The notes below the pieces were generated by a model that saw only the letters and a program-made list of their open reading frames with translations, was not told where the DNA came from and did not search any database. Below, one piece after another: positions 14,736 to 23,574 of a stretch of 64,000 bases of DNA. The position numbers and the translations under genes were made by a program. Position 1 is the stretch's first letter; each line of letters begins with the position of its first letter. Source of the stretch: CAVQHY01 sp963712465 (GTDB lineage Bacteria > Actinomycetota > Thermoleophilia > Gaiellales > Gaiellaceae); assembly GCA_963712465.1 (NCBI GenBank), contig CAVQHY010000006.1, forward strand, positions 124,001 through 188,000. Direction: 5' to 3'.

Positions 14736-16150
14736 TGACTACGTCAGAGACCGAGGTCGTCGCCGGGATCGGCAACGACTACAAGTACGGCTTCCACGAA
14801 CCCGAGAACTACTTCTTCAAGTCCCAGAGGGGGCTCTCGAAGAAGGTAGTCGAGGCGATCTCAGCTCATAAGAGCGAGCCGGAGTGGATGCGGAAGTCCC
14901 GCCTCAAGTCGCTCGAGTACTTCGAGGCCCGACCGCTGCCCGCCTGGGGCGGCAACGTCGCCGAGATCGACTTCGAGAACATCTACTACTACATCAAGCC
15001 CGTCGCCGAGCAGGCCAACTCCTGGGAGGACCTGCCGGCCGACATCAAGAACACCTGGGACAAGCTCGGGATCCCGGAGGCGGAGAAGAAGTACCTCGCG
15101 GGCGTCGGTGCGCAGTACGAGTCCGAGGTCGTCTATCACAAGCTGAAGGAGAGCCTCGAGGCCAAGGGAGTCCTCTTCCTCGACATGGACACCGCGCTTC
15201 GGGAGCACGAGGAGATCGTCAAGCAGTACTTCGGCACGATCATCCCGCAGAACGACAACAAGTTCGCGGCGCTCAACTCGGCCGTCTGGTCGGGCGGCTC
15301 GTTCATCTACGTGCCGCCTGGTGTCAGCATCGAGATGCCGCTCCAGGCCTACTTCCGCATCAACGCGGAGAACATGGGCCAGTTCGAGCGGACGCTGATC
15401 ATCGTCGACGAGGGCGCCTACGTCCACTACGTCGAAGGGTGCACCGCACCGATCTACTCGACCGACTCGCTCCACTCCGCGGTCGTCGAGATCATCGTCA
15501 AGAAGGGCGGTCGCTGCCGCTACACGACGATTCAGAACTGGTCGTCCAACGTGTACAACCTCGTCACCAAGCGCGCTGTCGCCCAGGAGGACGCGACGAT
15601 GGAGTGGGTCGACGGAAACCTCGGCTCGAAGCTGACGATGAAGTACCCGGCAATCTGGCTGACCGGTCGCGGCGCCCACGGAGAGGTGCTGTCGATCGCG
15701 TTCGCCGGCAAGGGCCAGCATCAGGACGCAGGCGGCAAGGCCGTTCACGTCGCGCCCAACACCTCGAGCGTGATCACCTCCAAGTCGATCTCGAAGAACG
15801 GGGGAAGGGCCGGCTACCGGGGACTGCTCGAGGTCGCCAAGGGCGCCACCGGCGCCAGGTCGAAGGTCGTCTGCGACGCGCTGATCCTCGACGAGGACTC
15901 GCGGTCGGACACCTACCCCTACATCAAGGTCGACGAGAGCGAGGGCGTCTCGACCGAGCACGAGGCGAGTGTCTCCAAGATCGGCGAGGAACAGCTCTTC
16001 TACCTGATGAGCCGAGGCCTCACCGAGCCGGAGGCGAGCGCGATGATCGTCTCCGGGTTCATCGAGCCGATCACGAAGGAGCTGCCGCTCGAGTACGCCG
16101 TCGAGATGAACCGGCTGATCCAGCTGCAGATGGAGGGCTCGGTCGGGTGA
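14735..16150 (+). CDS. sufB: Fe-S assembly scaffold SufB
   Basis: A 471-residue SufB. It begins with the family N-terminus (DYKYGFHEPENYFFKSQRGL) and has the parallel beta-helix core with the EGCTAP cysteine, SKSISKNGGRAGYRG and the C-terminal RGLTEPEASAMIVSGFIEP motif. With SufC and SufD it accepts sulphur from SufS/SufU and assembles clusters. Start GTG 14735 overlaps the sufC stop. Unlike most operons, a small VOC gene separates it from sufD. Confidence 0.96.
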   Translation: MTTSETEVVAGIGNDYKYGFHEPENYFFKSQRGLSKKVVEAISAHKSEPEWMRKSRLKSLEYFEARPLPAWGGNVAEIDFENIYYYIKPVAEQANSWEDLPADIKNTWDKLGIPEAEKKYLAGVGAQYESEVVYHKLKESLEAKGVLFLDMDTALREHEEIVKQYFGTIIPQNDNKFAALNSAVWSGGSFIYVPPGVSIEMPLQAYFRINAENMGQFERTLIIVDEGAYVHYVEGCTAPIYSTDSLHSAVVEIIVKKGGRCRYTTIQNWSSNVYNLVTKRAVAQEDATMEWVDGNLGSKLTMKYPAIWLTGRGAHGEVLSIAFAGKGQHQDAGGKAVHVAPNTSSVITSKSISKNGGRAGYRGLLEVAKGATGARSKVVCDALILDEDSRSDTYPYIKVDESEGVSTEHEASVSKIGEEQLFYLMSRGLTEPEASAMIVSGFIEPITKELPLEYAVEMNRLIQLQMEGSVG

Positions 16151-16518
16151 TCGAGGTCGAGCGGACCGACTTCGTGTCGGTGCCGGTCACGGACCTGGAG
16201 CGGTCTACGCAGTTCTACGAGGAGACGCTCGGCCTCCGGCGGAACCCGTCGAGCGGGATGTGGCCGGAGTTCGAGACGGGCAACGTCAGCCTCTACCTCG
16301 TCGACCCGACCAACATGGGCGCTCGGTTCGAGGGCCCGCACCGCGGGCATATCGCGCTGCGGGTGCCCGACGTCGCGAAGGCTCGGGCGGCGCTCGAGGC
16401 GGCGGGGGTCGAGTTCAACGGCGAGATTCTCGACACGGGCGTTTGCCACATGGCCTTCTTCCACGATCCGGACGGGAACGCGCTCATGCTCCACCGGAGG
16501 TACGCCCCGAGTGACTAG
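16147..16518 (+). CDS. VOC/glyoxalase-fold protein inserted between sufB and sufD
   Basis: A 123-residue single VOC-fold protein: FVSVPVTDLERSTQFYEETL at the start, GHIALRVPDVAKARAALEAAG in the middle and FFHDPDGNALMLHRRY at the end. VOC proteins include glyoxalases, dioxygenases and isomerases that use a metal in the fold. The usual first metal histidine of the opening strand is not evident here, so metal binding is uncertain. Start GTG overlaps the sufB stop (GTGA) and its stop overlaps the sufD start, so it is translated in step with SUF proteins. Function unknown. Confidence 0.82.
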   Translation: MIEVERTDFVSVPVTDLERSTQFYEETLGLRRNPSSGMWPEFETGNVSLYLVDPTNMGARFEGPHRGHIALRVPDVAKARAALEAAGVEFNGEILDTGVCHMAFFHDPDGNALMLHRRYAPSD

Positions 16519-17677
16519 AGCCGAGCTGCTCGAGCGCTATCAGGCGCTTCCTCTGCCGACGCTGCGTGACGAGCACTGGCGCTTCACCGATCTCGCGGGG
16601 TTCGAGCCGGACGCGTTCGACTCGGCGGTGGCCGGGAGCGCGACCAGGTCGGCGTCGCTGATCGAGATCGAGACCTCCGCAACGGCGTTCGCCACGGAGT
16701 CCGGCATCGAGATCGTCGACGCGCCCGACGGTGTCGTGTTCGAGCCGCTCGGGGATCACGAGCGGCTCGGCGAGCTGATCGGTGCGGACGACAAGTTCAG
16801 CGCTCAGAACGCGGCGCTCTGGAAGCACGGGTTGCTGGTGCGCGTGCCGCGCGGCGTCGTGCTCGAGAAGCCGCTCTACGTACGCGTCGCGAGCACGGCC
16901 GGCGGCGGCGCGCTGTTCTGGCGCCTCCTGGTCGTGGCGGAGCCCGAGAGCCGCTTCTCGCTGATCGAGGAGTACGTGTCCGAAGCGGACGACCAGCGGG
17001 CGTACACGAACGCGGCCGTCGAGCTCTACGTCGGCCAGGCAGCCAGGCTCGAGTACGTATCGATCCAGCGGCTTTCCCGTGAGACCTGGCACTTCGCCTC
17101 TCACCGGGCACGGCTCGATCGCGACGCCGAGCTCGACTGGGTGGCCGGCGGGTTCGGCTCCAAGAGCGGCAAGACCCGGATCCAGAACGACCTCGCCGGG
17201 CCGGGTGCCACGTCACGGGTCACGGGCGCCTATTTCGCCGACGGCGCTCAGCACCTCGACTACGACACGTTTCAGGAGCACATCGCGCCGAACACGCTGT
17301 CGGACTTCGCCTTCAAGGGCGCGCTTCGCGACCGCTCGAGCGTGGTCTGGCGGGGGATGATCAAGGTCGAGCGAGATGCGCAGAAGACGAACGCCTATCA
17401 GGAGAACCGCAACCTGATTCTCTCGCGCGACGCACACGCCGACTCGATCCCCGGGCTGGAGATCGAGGCAAACGACGTGCGCTGCACGCACGGCGCGACC
17501 AACTCTCCGGTGAATCGCGACGAGCTGTTCTACTGCATGGCGCGCGGGCTCTCACGAGGCGAGGCGGAGCGGCTGATCGTGCGAGGGTTCTTCCAGGACA
17601 TTCTCGACCGCATCGAGCTTCAGCCCGTGCGACGTGCCCTCGAAGAGGCGCTCGAGGCCCGGATCCCCGCGGCGTGA
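16511..17677 (+). CDS. sufD: Fe-S assembly protein SufD
   Basis: A 388-residue paralogue of SufB with the same beta-helix and C-terminal block (FYCMARGLSRGEAERLIVRGF). It has the conserved histidine region QEHIAPNTLSDFAFKG that corresponds to the cluster-forming interface with SufB, and GATNSPVNRDELFY. It completes the SufBC2D complex. GTG 16511 starts inside the last codons of the VOC gene. Confidence 0.93.
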   Translation: MTRAELLERYQALPLPTLRDEHWRFTDLAGFEPDAFDSAVAGSATRSASLIEIETSATAFATESGIEIVDAPDGVVFEPLGDHERLGELIGADDKFSAQNAALWKHGLLVRVPRGVVLEKPLYVRVASTAGGGALFWRLLVVAEPESRFSLIEEYVSEADDQRAYTNAAVELYVGQAARLEYVSIQRLSRETWHFASHRARLDRDAELDWVAGGFGSKSGKTRIQNDLAGPGATSRVTGAYFADGAQHLDYDTFQEHIAPNTLSDFAFKGALRDRSSVVWRGMIKVERDAQKTNAYQENRNLILSRDAHADSIPGLEIEANDVRCTHGATNSPVNRDELFYCMARGLSRGEAERLIVRGFFQDILDRIELQPVRRALEEALEARIPAA

Positions 17678-17723
17678 GCGCGGCCCGTTTGCGCGGGCCA
17701 CGCGCTCGCCCGTAGGGGGAGGC

Positions 17724-18407
17724 TTGTCTCGCTCGTTCTCGGATCGCCTCCGCGACGAAGCCGACGACCTCTGGCGCGCCCAGGTCGCGCATCCGTTCAT
17801 TCGCGGAATCGCGGACGGCTCGCTCGACCCCGCGCGCTTTCGCCATTACGTCCGTCAGGATTACCTCTTCCTGGTCGACTACGGGCGTCTGCTCGCACTG
17901 GCCTCGGCCAGGTCTCCGCGACTCGACTGGCAGCGACGGTTCGCCGAGGTCGCGCTCGAGACGCTCGCGGGGGAGATGGACCTCCACCGAGCGTACGCGG
18001 CGGATTGGGGAATATCGGCGCACGAGCTCGCGGTCGAGCCGCCGACGGCGACGACGTGCGCCTACACGGACTTTCTGCTGCGCACGGCGACGCTCGGGAG
18101 CTACGCCGAGCTCGTGGGCGCGCTCCTTCCCTGCATCTGGGGTTACAGCTGGCTTGGTCGAGAGCTCGCCGCGGAGCCGCCGGTCGAGGGCAGCCCGTAC
18201 GGCTCATGGATCGAGATGTATGCCTCGGAGGACTTCGCTGCACTCTCGGCCTGGTGTAGAGACGTGTTCGACAGCGTGACGGAAGGGTTCTCCGAAGAGG
18301 CCTTTCGGGGCGTCCGCGACGTGTTCATCGCCGCCAGCCGTCACGAGCTCGCCTTCTGGGACGCGTCGTGGCGTCTCGAGCCTGCAGTGGTAACGTCGGC
18401 GGTCTGA
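17724..18407 (+). CDS. tenA: TenA-family thiaminase II
   Basis: About 227 residues with TenA markers: HPFIRGIADGSLDPARFRHY near the start, QDYLFLVDY, and the catalytic cysteine in LLPCIWGYSWLG. TenA hydrolyses aminopyrimidine breakdown products of thiamin for salvage of HMP. Start TTG 17724 is a best guess: GGGGGAGG ends only one base before it, which is too close for ordinary initiation, and no other good start is seen. No thi-box (TPP riboswitch) was recognised upstream. Sits 46 bases after sufD in the same direction; the link to iron-sulphur assembly is only positional, although thiamin biosynthesis does need Fe-S enzymes (ThiC). Confidence 0.8.
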   Translation: MSRSFSDRLRDEADDLWRAQVAHPFIRGIADGSLDPARFRHYVRQDYLFLVDYGRLLALASARSPRLDWQRRFAEVALETLAGEMDLHRAYAADWGISAHELAVEPPTATTCAYTDFLLRTATLGSYAELVGALLPCIWGYSWLGRELAAEPPVEGSPYGSWIEMYASEDFAALSAWCRDVFDSVTEGFSEEAFRGVRDVFIAASRHELAFWDASWRLEPAVVTSAV

Positions 18408-20797
18408 CCGAGGCCGCGGAGTCACCCGGGATCGAGGCGGAGGCGCCGCCGACCGGCCTCTCCGAGATGGAGGCCCGTCGGCGTCTCGCCGAGCGCGGGC
18501 CGTTCGAGGCGCCCGCGACGAGCCGTTCGTACGCCTCGATCGTTCGTGCGAACGTCTTCAACGTCTTCAACGCGATCCTCGCCGTTGCAGGCGTGGTGAC
18601 GCTCGCCTTCGGGGATGCGCGCGACGCGCTCTTCCTCTACATCCTCGTCTTCAACGTCGCCATCGGCGTGTGGCAGGAGGTGTCGGCCAAGCGCTCTCTC
18701 GACCGGCTCGCGGCACTCGTGGTGCCCACCGCGACGGTCGTCCGCGACGGAGCCGAGCGCGAGATCAGGGTCGAGGACCTCGTGGCCGGCGACCTCGTTC
18801 GCGTGGAGCCGGGCGACCAGGTCGTCGGCGACGGCGCCGTCGTGTCCGGGGATGCGCTCTCGCTCGACGAGTCGATCCTTACGGGCGAGTCTCACGCGGT
18901 GGGCAAGGCCGCCGGCGACGAGGTCCGATCGGGATCGTTCGTCGTCGAGGGAACGGGCGCCTACGAGGTGACCGCAGTCGGTGCCGACAGCTACGCGCAG
19001 AAGCTCGTCGGCCGTGCCAGGGAGTTTCGCCACCCCCGCTCCCCGCTCGAGCGGGCGATGAACACGCTGCTGCTCACGCTCGTGGGGATCATGATTCCGC
19101 TCGGCACGCTCCTCGGCTACGCGCTCTACGAACGGCGGGAGCCGACGGAGCGGGCGATCGAGACTGCGGTGGCGGGGACGATCACCCTCGTCCCGGAAGG
19201 GTTGATCCTGCTGATCAGCCTGACATATGCGGTGTCCGCGCTGCGCATGGCGCGTCGCGGCGCGCTCGCACAGCAGCTCAACGCCGTCGAGTCGCTCGCG
19301 TCCGCGCAGGTCGTCTGTCTCGACAAGACGGGCACGCTTACCCATCCCACCCTCCGCGTCCTCGACGTCGTCACCTCGCCGGAGTGGAATCCGGACGCGG
19401 TCCGGGAGGAGCTCGGTCGCTACGCGGCCACGTCCTCGAGTCGCAACGCCACGCTCCAGGCGGTGCAGGCCGCGTTTCCCGGGGAGGCGGGCGCTGCCCA
19501 GGCCGAGGTTCCCTTCTCCTCGCGCAACCGCTGGAGCGGGCTGCGCATCGACGGCCGAAGCTACGTGCTCGGAGCCCCCGAGCATTTCTCGCTCGGGCTG
19601 CTCGCCGAGCGCGCCGACAGCGAGGCCGCGGCCGGCCGCAGGGTGGTGGCGTTCGGCATCACGGCTTCGCGGCTCGACCGACTCACGCCGGCCGATGCGC
19701 CCCCGGGTGACCTCCAGCCGCTCGCACTCGTCCTCCTCGCCGAGGACCTCCGGCCGAACATCGGCGAGACGGTGGCGTTCTTTCTCGAGCAGGGGATCGA
19801 GCTGAAGGTGATCTCGGGCGACTCCCCGGCGACGGTCGCGTCGATTGCCGCCGACGCGGGGATTCCCGTGGACAGCGAGCCTGTCGATGGTCGCACGCTT
19901 CCGGACGACCCGGACGAGCTACGCGACCTCGTCGTCGACGCGGCGGTGATCGGGCGGATCACTCCCGACGGCAAACAGCGGGTGGTCGAGGCGCTGCGCG
20001 CCGCCGGCAGATACGTCGCATTCGTCGGCGACGGCGTCAACGACGTCCCGGCACTCAAGGCGGCGCAGCTCTCGATCGCCCAGGCGGGCGGGTCGCAGAT
20101 GGCGAAGACCGTCTCCGACATCGTGCTCGTGCGGGGTGACTTCGCGGCCGTGCCGGCGATGGTCGACGAGGGGCGCAAGGTACTCCGGAACCTCCAGCGC
20201 GTGACGAAGCTCTTCGTGACGAAGTCCGCCTTCGCGAGCTTCCTGATCCTCACGATCGGCCTCATACCCGAGGACTACCCGTTCCTGCCGCGGCAGCTCA
20301 GCCTCGCGGCGGCCGTGGCCGTCGGGACGCCGGCGTTCTTCCTGGCGCTCGCACCGAGCTCGGGGCCCTGGAGTCCCAGGGGGTTCCTGCGAGACGTGTC
20401 GAGCTTCTCCGTGCCGGCCGGGATCGCGACCGGGCTCGGCGTGCTGTCGAGCTACCTCTTCTGCCTCAACATCCTCGACCGGTCCGTGATCGAGGCACAG
20501 ACGGTGGCGACGACGGTGCTGGTGGTCGTCGGGCTGTACCTCGTCGTCGTCCTCGAGGCCTCGGGCAGGCGGCGAATCCTGGCGGTGACCGCGCTCTGCG
20601 GAGTCCTGTTCGCTCTCTACTGCCTCGCGCTCGCTCTGCCCGTGACCCGGGAGTTCTTCTCCCTCCACGTTCCCAACCTCGCGATCGTCGTCTCGTCGAT
20701 CGGCGGCATCGGCCTGGCGGTGGCGATTCTCTTCCTCACCGGCGAGCGGTTCGTCCCGCGGGCGGCGCGGAGGGGAGCATCTACACTGAGTTCGTGA
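18368..20797 (+). CDS. P-type cation ATPase, CtpE-like
   Basis: An 809-residue P-type ATPase. The actuator loop is LTGES (171-175), the phosphorylated Asp is D319 in CLDKTGTLT, and the hinge is VGDGVNDVPALKAAQLS. The helix before the phosphorylation domain reads VPEGLILLISLTYAV (PEGL at 276-279) rather than the CPC or SPC of heavy-metal pumps. This resembles mycobacterial CtpE, linked to calcium uptake; specificity is therefore probably Ca2+ or another divalent ion, by inference. The only normal start codon before the GLSEMEARRRL motif is GTG 18368, which overlaps tenA by 40 bases; the true start is uncertain. Its stop overlaps the sufS start. Confidence 0.85.
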   Translation: MASRACSGNVGGLTEAAESPGIEAEAPPTGLSEMEARRRLAERGPFEAPATSRSYASIVRANVFNVFNAILAVAGVVTLAFGDARDALFLYILVFNVAIGVWQEVSAKRSLDRLAALVVPTATVVRDGAEREIRVEDLVAGDLVRVEPGDQVVGDGAVVSGDALSLDESILTGESHAVGKAAGDEVRSGSFVVEGTGAYEVTAVGADSYAQKLVGRAREFRHPRSPLERAMNTLLLTLVGIMIPLGTLLGYALYERREPTERAIETAVAGTITLVPEGLILLISLTYAVSALRMARRGALAQQLNAVESLASAQVVCLDKTGTLTHPTLRVLDVVTSPEWNPDAVREELGRYAATSSSRNATLQAVQAAFPGEAGAAQAEVPFSSRNRWSGLRIDGRSYVLGAPEHFSLGLLAERADSEAAAGRRVVAFGITASRLDRLTPADAPPGDLQPLALVLLAEDLRPNIGETVAFFLEQGIELKVISGDSPATVASIAADAGIPVDSEPVDGRTLPDDPDELRDLVVDAAVIGRITPDGKQRVVEALRAAGRYVAFVGDGVNDVPALKAAQLSIAQAGGSQMAKTVSDIVLVRGDFAAVPAMVDEGRKVLRNLQRVTKLFVTKSAFASFLILTIGLIPEDYPFLPRQLSLAAAVAVGTPAFFLALAPSSGPWSPRGFLRDVSSFSVPAGIATGLGVLSSYLFCLNILDRSVIEAQTVATTVLVVVGLYLVVVLEASGRRRILAVTALCGVLFALYCLALALPVTREFFSLHVPNLAIVVSSIGGIGLAVAILFLTGERFVPRAARRGASTLSS

Positions 20798-22041
20798 GCG
20801 ACATCGCGCTGAAGCCGGCTCTGGACGCCGCCCGGCTCCGCCTCGACTTCCCCGCCTTCGCGCAGGTGACGGACGGGAAGTCGCTCGTGTATCTCGACTC
20901 GGCGAACTCGTCACAGAAGCCGAATCAGGTGCTCGACGCGATGCACGAGTTCTACGCGACCTCGTACGCGAACGTCCACCGTGCCGTCTACACGCTCGGA
21001 GAGCGGTCGACGGCCGGCTACGAGGGCGCCCGCGAGAAGGTGCGGACGCTGATCAACGCCGCCTCGACGCGCGAGGTCGTCTTCGTTCGCAACGGCACAG
21101 AGGGGCTGAACCTCGTCGCGTATGCCTGGGGGCTCGACAACCTCGGTCCCGGCGACGTCGTCGTCGTGACAGAGCTCGAGCACCATTCGAACTTCGTTCC
21201 CTGGCAATACATCGCGAAGCGGGCAGGCGCCGAGTTCGCCGTTCTCCCGATCGACGACGCGGGCGAGCTCGTCCTCGAAGCCCTGCCGACGCTCGAGCAG
21301 CGCGGACGCGTGAAGGTCGTCGCCGCGGCGCTCGTCTCGAACACGCTCGGCACGATCAACCCCGTCGCCGAGCTCGCCACTTGGGCGCACGACCGCGATG
21401 CGCTGATGGTCGTCGACGCCTGCCAGGCGGTGCCGAACCGGCCGGTCGACGTCCAGGAGCTCGGCTGCGACTTCCTCGCCTTCACGGGCCACAAGATGCT
21501 CGCGCCGAGCGGGATCGGCGTCATCTGGGGGCGCGAGGAGCTGCTCAAGGGGATGTCTCCGTTCGAGCTCGGCGGCTCGATGATTCGCAAGGTCACCGCG
21601 GAGACCACCACCTGGGCCGAGCTTCCGTACAAGTTCGAGGCGGGCACGCCGCCGATCGCCGAGGCGTTCGGCCTCGGGGTCGCGATCGATTACCTCAACA
21701 CCGCCGGTCTCGAGGCGATCGAGCGACACGAGCGCGAGCTGACCGAGTACGCGCTGGCATGTCTCGCCGAGCTGCCCTGGGTACGGGTCTTCGGTCCGCC
21801 GGGCGACCGTCGCGGCGGAATCGTCTCGTTCGAGGTCGAGGGCGTCCATCCGCACGACGTCGCCCAGATCCTCGACGGCGCGAACGTCGCCGTGCGCGCC
21901 GGCCACCACTGCACGCAGCCCGTGATGGATCATTTCGGCGTCGCCGCCACCACGCGGGCGAGCTTCTATCTCTACAACGTTCGTGAGGACGTCGACCGGC
22001 TCGTCGAAGGGCTCCAGAGGGTTCACGAGGTGTTCGCGTGA
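20794..22041 (+). CDS. sufS: Cysteine desulfurase SufS
   Basis: A 415-residue class V aminotransferase-fold enzyme. PLP-binding lysine K234 is in FTGHKMLAPSGIG and the active cysteine C373 is in RAGHHCTQPVM, the group II (SufS/CsdA) wording. It removes sulphur from cysteine as a persulphide and passes it to SufU. Start GTG overlaps the ATPase stop (GTGA) and its stop overlaps the sufU start, so suf genes resume in frame-coupled order after the tenA-ATPase insertion. Confidence 0.95.
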   Translation: MSDIALKPALDAARLRLDFPAFAQVTDGKSLVYLDSANSSQKPNQVLDAMHEFYATSYANVHRAVYTLGERSTAGYEGAREKVRTLINAASTREVVFVRNGTEGLNLVAYAWGLDNLGPGDVVVVTELEHHSNFVPWQYIAKRAGAEFAVLPIDDAGELVLEALPTLEQRGRVKVVAAALVSNTLGTINPVAELATWAHDRDALMVVDACQAVPNRPVDVQELGCDFLAFTGHKMLAPSGIGVIWGREELLKGMSPFELGGSMIRKVTAETTTWAELPYKFEAGTPPIAEAFGLGVAIDYLNTAGLEAIERHERELTEYALACLAELPWVRVFGPPGDRRGGIVSFEVEGVHPHDVAQILDGANVAVRAGHHCTQPVMDHFGVAATTRASFYLYNVREDVDRLVEGLQRVHEVFA

Positions 22042-22466
22042 CCGACGACCTCTACCGGGAGATCATCCTCGACCACTACAAGAACCCGCGGAACTTCGGG
22101 GCGCTCGAGCCCGCGGATGCCGCAGCCGAAGGACAGAACCCGCTCTGCGGCGACGAGGTCGCCGTCACGGTCAGCTTCAACGGCGACGGCCAGACGATCG
22201 ATGAGATCCGCTTTCAGGGGCGGGGCTGCGCGATCAGCCAGGCAGCCAGCTCGATGCTGACCGAGCTTGTCGAGGGGCGCACGGCCGCAGATGTCGCCGC
22301 GATGCCCAAGGAGGAGCTGCTCGACGAGATCGGCATTCCGCTGACGCCCGTCCGGCTCAAGTGCGCGCTGCTGGGTCTCGGCGTGCTGAAGGTCGCGCTC
22401 CACCGCGCGAAGGGCACGCCGCTTCCGGCCGAGTGGGCCGGGCTCGACGAGCTGGAGCTCAGGTAG
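22038..22466 (+). CDS. sufU: Zinc-dependent sulphurtransferase SufU
   Basis: A 142-residue IscU-like protein of the SufU type. Zinc/sulphur ligands C37 (NPLCGDEV, with D39), C64 (GRGCAISQAASSML) and C109 (VRLKCALLGLG) are present, and the insertion after C64 typical of SufU is seen. It takes persulphide sulphur from SufS and hands it to SufBCD. Coupled to sufS (GTGA overlap) and two bases before the Rieske gene. Confidence 0.94.
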   Translation: MTDDLYREIILDHYKNPRNFGALEPADAAAEGQNPLCGDEVAVTVSFNGDGQTIDEIRFQGRGCAISQAASSMLTELVEGRTAADVAAMPKEELLDEIGIPLTPVRLKCALLGLGVLKVALHRAKGTPLPAEWAGLDELELR

Positions 22467-22468
22467 CC

Positions 22469-22792
22469 GTGCCCGACCTGATCGCCGGCTCGGTGGAGGA
22501 GCTTCCACCGGGCCAGGTGAAGATCGTGCGGTCGGGCGAGCTCGCGATCGGCGTCTACAACGCGGACGGCGTCTTCTACGCGATCGAGGATCGTTGCTCC
22601 CACGACGACGGGCCGCTGGCGGAGGGCGAGTTCGAATGCGACGGCGATGCGTGCGTCGTCATCTGCCCGCGCCACGGCGCCCGCTTCGACGTCCGGACCG
22701 GCGAGGCGCTGACGCTCCCCGCCTACCTTCCCGTGGCGACCTTCCCGGTGCGACTCGTCGACGGCCTCGTGATCGTCGACCTCCCGGGCTGA
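22469..22792 (+). CDS. Rieske [2Fe-2S] ferredoxin
   Basis: A 107-residue soluble Rieske protein. Cluster ligands are CSHDDGPL (Cys-x-His) and CPRHGARFD (Cys-x2-His), with a short linker. It resembles the small ferredoxins of aromatic dioxygenases and NirD, and comparable Rieske genes are often found downstream of suf genes in actinobacteria. It could feed electrons to SUF assembly or simply be an early client. Start GTG 22469 two bases after sufU; the stop overlaps the next ATG. Confidence 0.88.
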   Translation: MPDLIAGSVEELPPGQVKIVRSGELAIGVYNADGVFYAIEDRCSHDDGPLAEGEFECDGDACVVICPRHGARFDVRTGEALTLPAYLPVATFPVRLVDGLVIVDLPG

Positions 22793-23388
22793 TGCTCGAC
22801 GATCGCGTGCGCGCCGTGCTCGCCCGGCTCGAGGCACAGGATGCTGACGATCGTGAGCGCGGGCTTCCTCCACGCGAGCGCTCGCGCGCCGTCGCGCCGA
22901 CCACAGGACGGTTTCTCTTCGGGCTCGTCTCGTCGAGCACCGGGTGCGAGGTTCTCGAGCTCGGTGGCTCGCGTGGCTACTCGACGCTGTGGCTCGCCGC
23001 GGGCGTGCGCTATCTGGGCGGGCACGTCACGAGCCTCGAGCGCGATCCGAGCCGGAGCTCGGACTGGCGGCGCAACATCGCCGCTGCGGGACTCGACGAA
23101 TGGGCGACGCTGATCGAGGGAGACGCATTCGACACGCTCGGCGGCTTCGAGGACGTCTTCGACGTCGTCTTCCTCGACGCGGAGAAGGACGACTACGAGA
23201 CCCTGTTCGCGCTCGCGCGCGAGCGGCTCGAGCCCGGCGGGATCGTGGTGGCCGACAACGTCGTGTCCCACGCGGAGACGCTGACCGCCTACTGCGAGGC
23301 GCGGCAGGCGGACCCCTCGCTCACGAGCGTCACCGTTCCCCTCGACCGTGGGCTCGAGGTGAGCGTCGTCTTGAGCCGGACGGTATAG
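22792..23388 (+). CDS. O-methyltransferase-like SAM-dependent methyltransferase
   Basis: A 198-residue class I methyltransferase. The SAM motif is VLELGGSRGYSTLWLA, followed by VTSLERDPS, then FDVVFLDAEKDDYETL and GGIVVADNVVSH, the order and wording of the COMT-like methyltransferase_3 family. The substrate is unknown. ATG 22792 overlaps the Rieske stop by one base. Last gene of the suf cluster; its own stop codon overlaps a -10-like TATAGT that may start the next transcript. Confidence 0.82.
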   Translation: MLDDRVRAVLARLEAQDADDRERGLPPRERSRAVAPTTGRFLFGLVSSSTGCEVLELGGSRGYSTLWLAAGVRYLGGHVTSLERDPSRSSDWRRNIAAAGLDEWATLIEGDAFDTLGGFEDVFDVVFLDAEKDDYETLFALARERLEPGGIVVADNVVSHAETLTAYCEARQADPSLTSVTVPLDRGLEVSVVLSRTV

Positions 23389-23389
23389 T
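23384..23389 (+). promoter_or_regulatory. -10 box (TATAGT) for the small RNA / tiny ORF unit
   Basis: TATAGT matches TATAAT in five of six bases and overlaps the stop codon of the methyltransferase. Transcription would start near 23396, giving a leader of about 26 bases before the tiny ORF. No -35 match at 16-18 bases was seen. Confidence 0.4.
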
Positions 23390-23421
23390 CGGGATTACCA
23401 CGGAAAGGAGGTGGTCCGGCG

Positions 23422-23460
23422 TTGAGCAAAGATTCGGGCAGTGGAGGTAGTCGTCGGTAG
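23422..23460 (+). CDS. Putative 12-residue peptide with very strong ribosome binding site
   Basis: TTG 23422 to TAG 23460 encodes (M)SKDSGSGGSRR. AAAGGAGGTGG at 23404-23414, ending seven bases upstream, is complementary to almost the whole 16S rRNA 3' tail, much stronger than any other site in the window. Translation, if it occurs, could serve regulation (opening the RNA stem that starts in its stop codon) or make a short Gly/Ser/Arg peptide. It is far below annotation size limits, so it would be missed by gene finders. Confidence 0.4.
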   Translation: MSKDSGSGGSRR

Positions 23461-23546
23461 GGGCGCATTCCCGAGACCTACGGGGAATCGCCTAGCCAGC
23501 GTGGGGGATACCTAGCGCCCCTGCCACTTCAGGCGATGTACCGATC

Positions 23547-23574
23547 GGGGGGCCTTCGGGCCCCCCGTCGTTTT
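23547..23574 (+). terminator. Rho-independent terminator
   Basis: GGGGGGCC and GGCCCCCC pair perfectly around a TTCG tetraloop (23547-23566), followed by GTCG and TTTT at 23571-23574. This is the clearest intrinsic terminator in the window. A second perfect eight-base hairpin (GTCCCAGC/GCTGGGAC, 23576-23594) follows directly without a T tract and may serve the convergent gene. Confidence 0.85.

Noticed and set aside
17678..17723. A TPP riboswitch before tenA
   Set aside because: The gap is only 46 bases and lacks CUGAGA-type thi-box motifs.
23456..23525. The stem-loop RNA at 23.4 kb as an ANTAR target
   Set aside because: Its hairpin loops are ten bases or longer and lack the A-x2-G six-base loop pattern.
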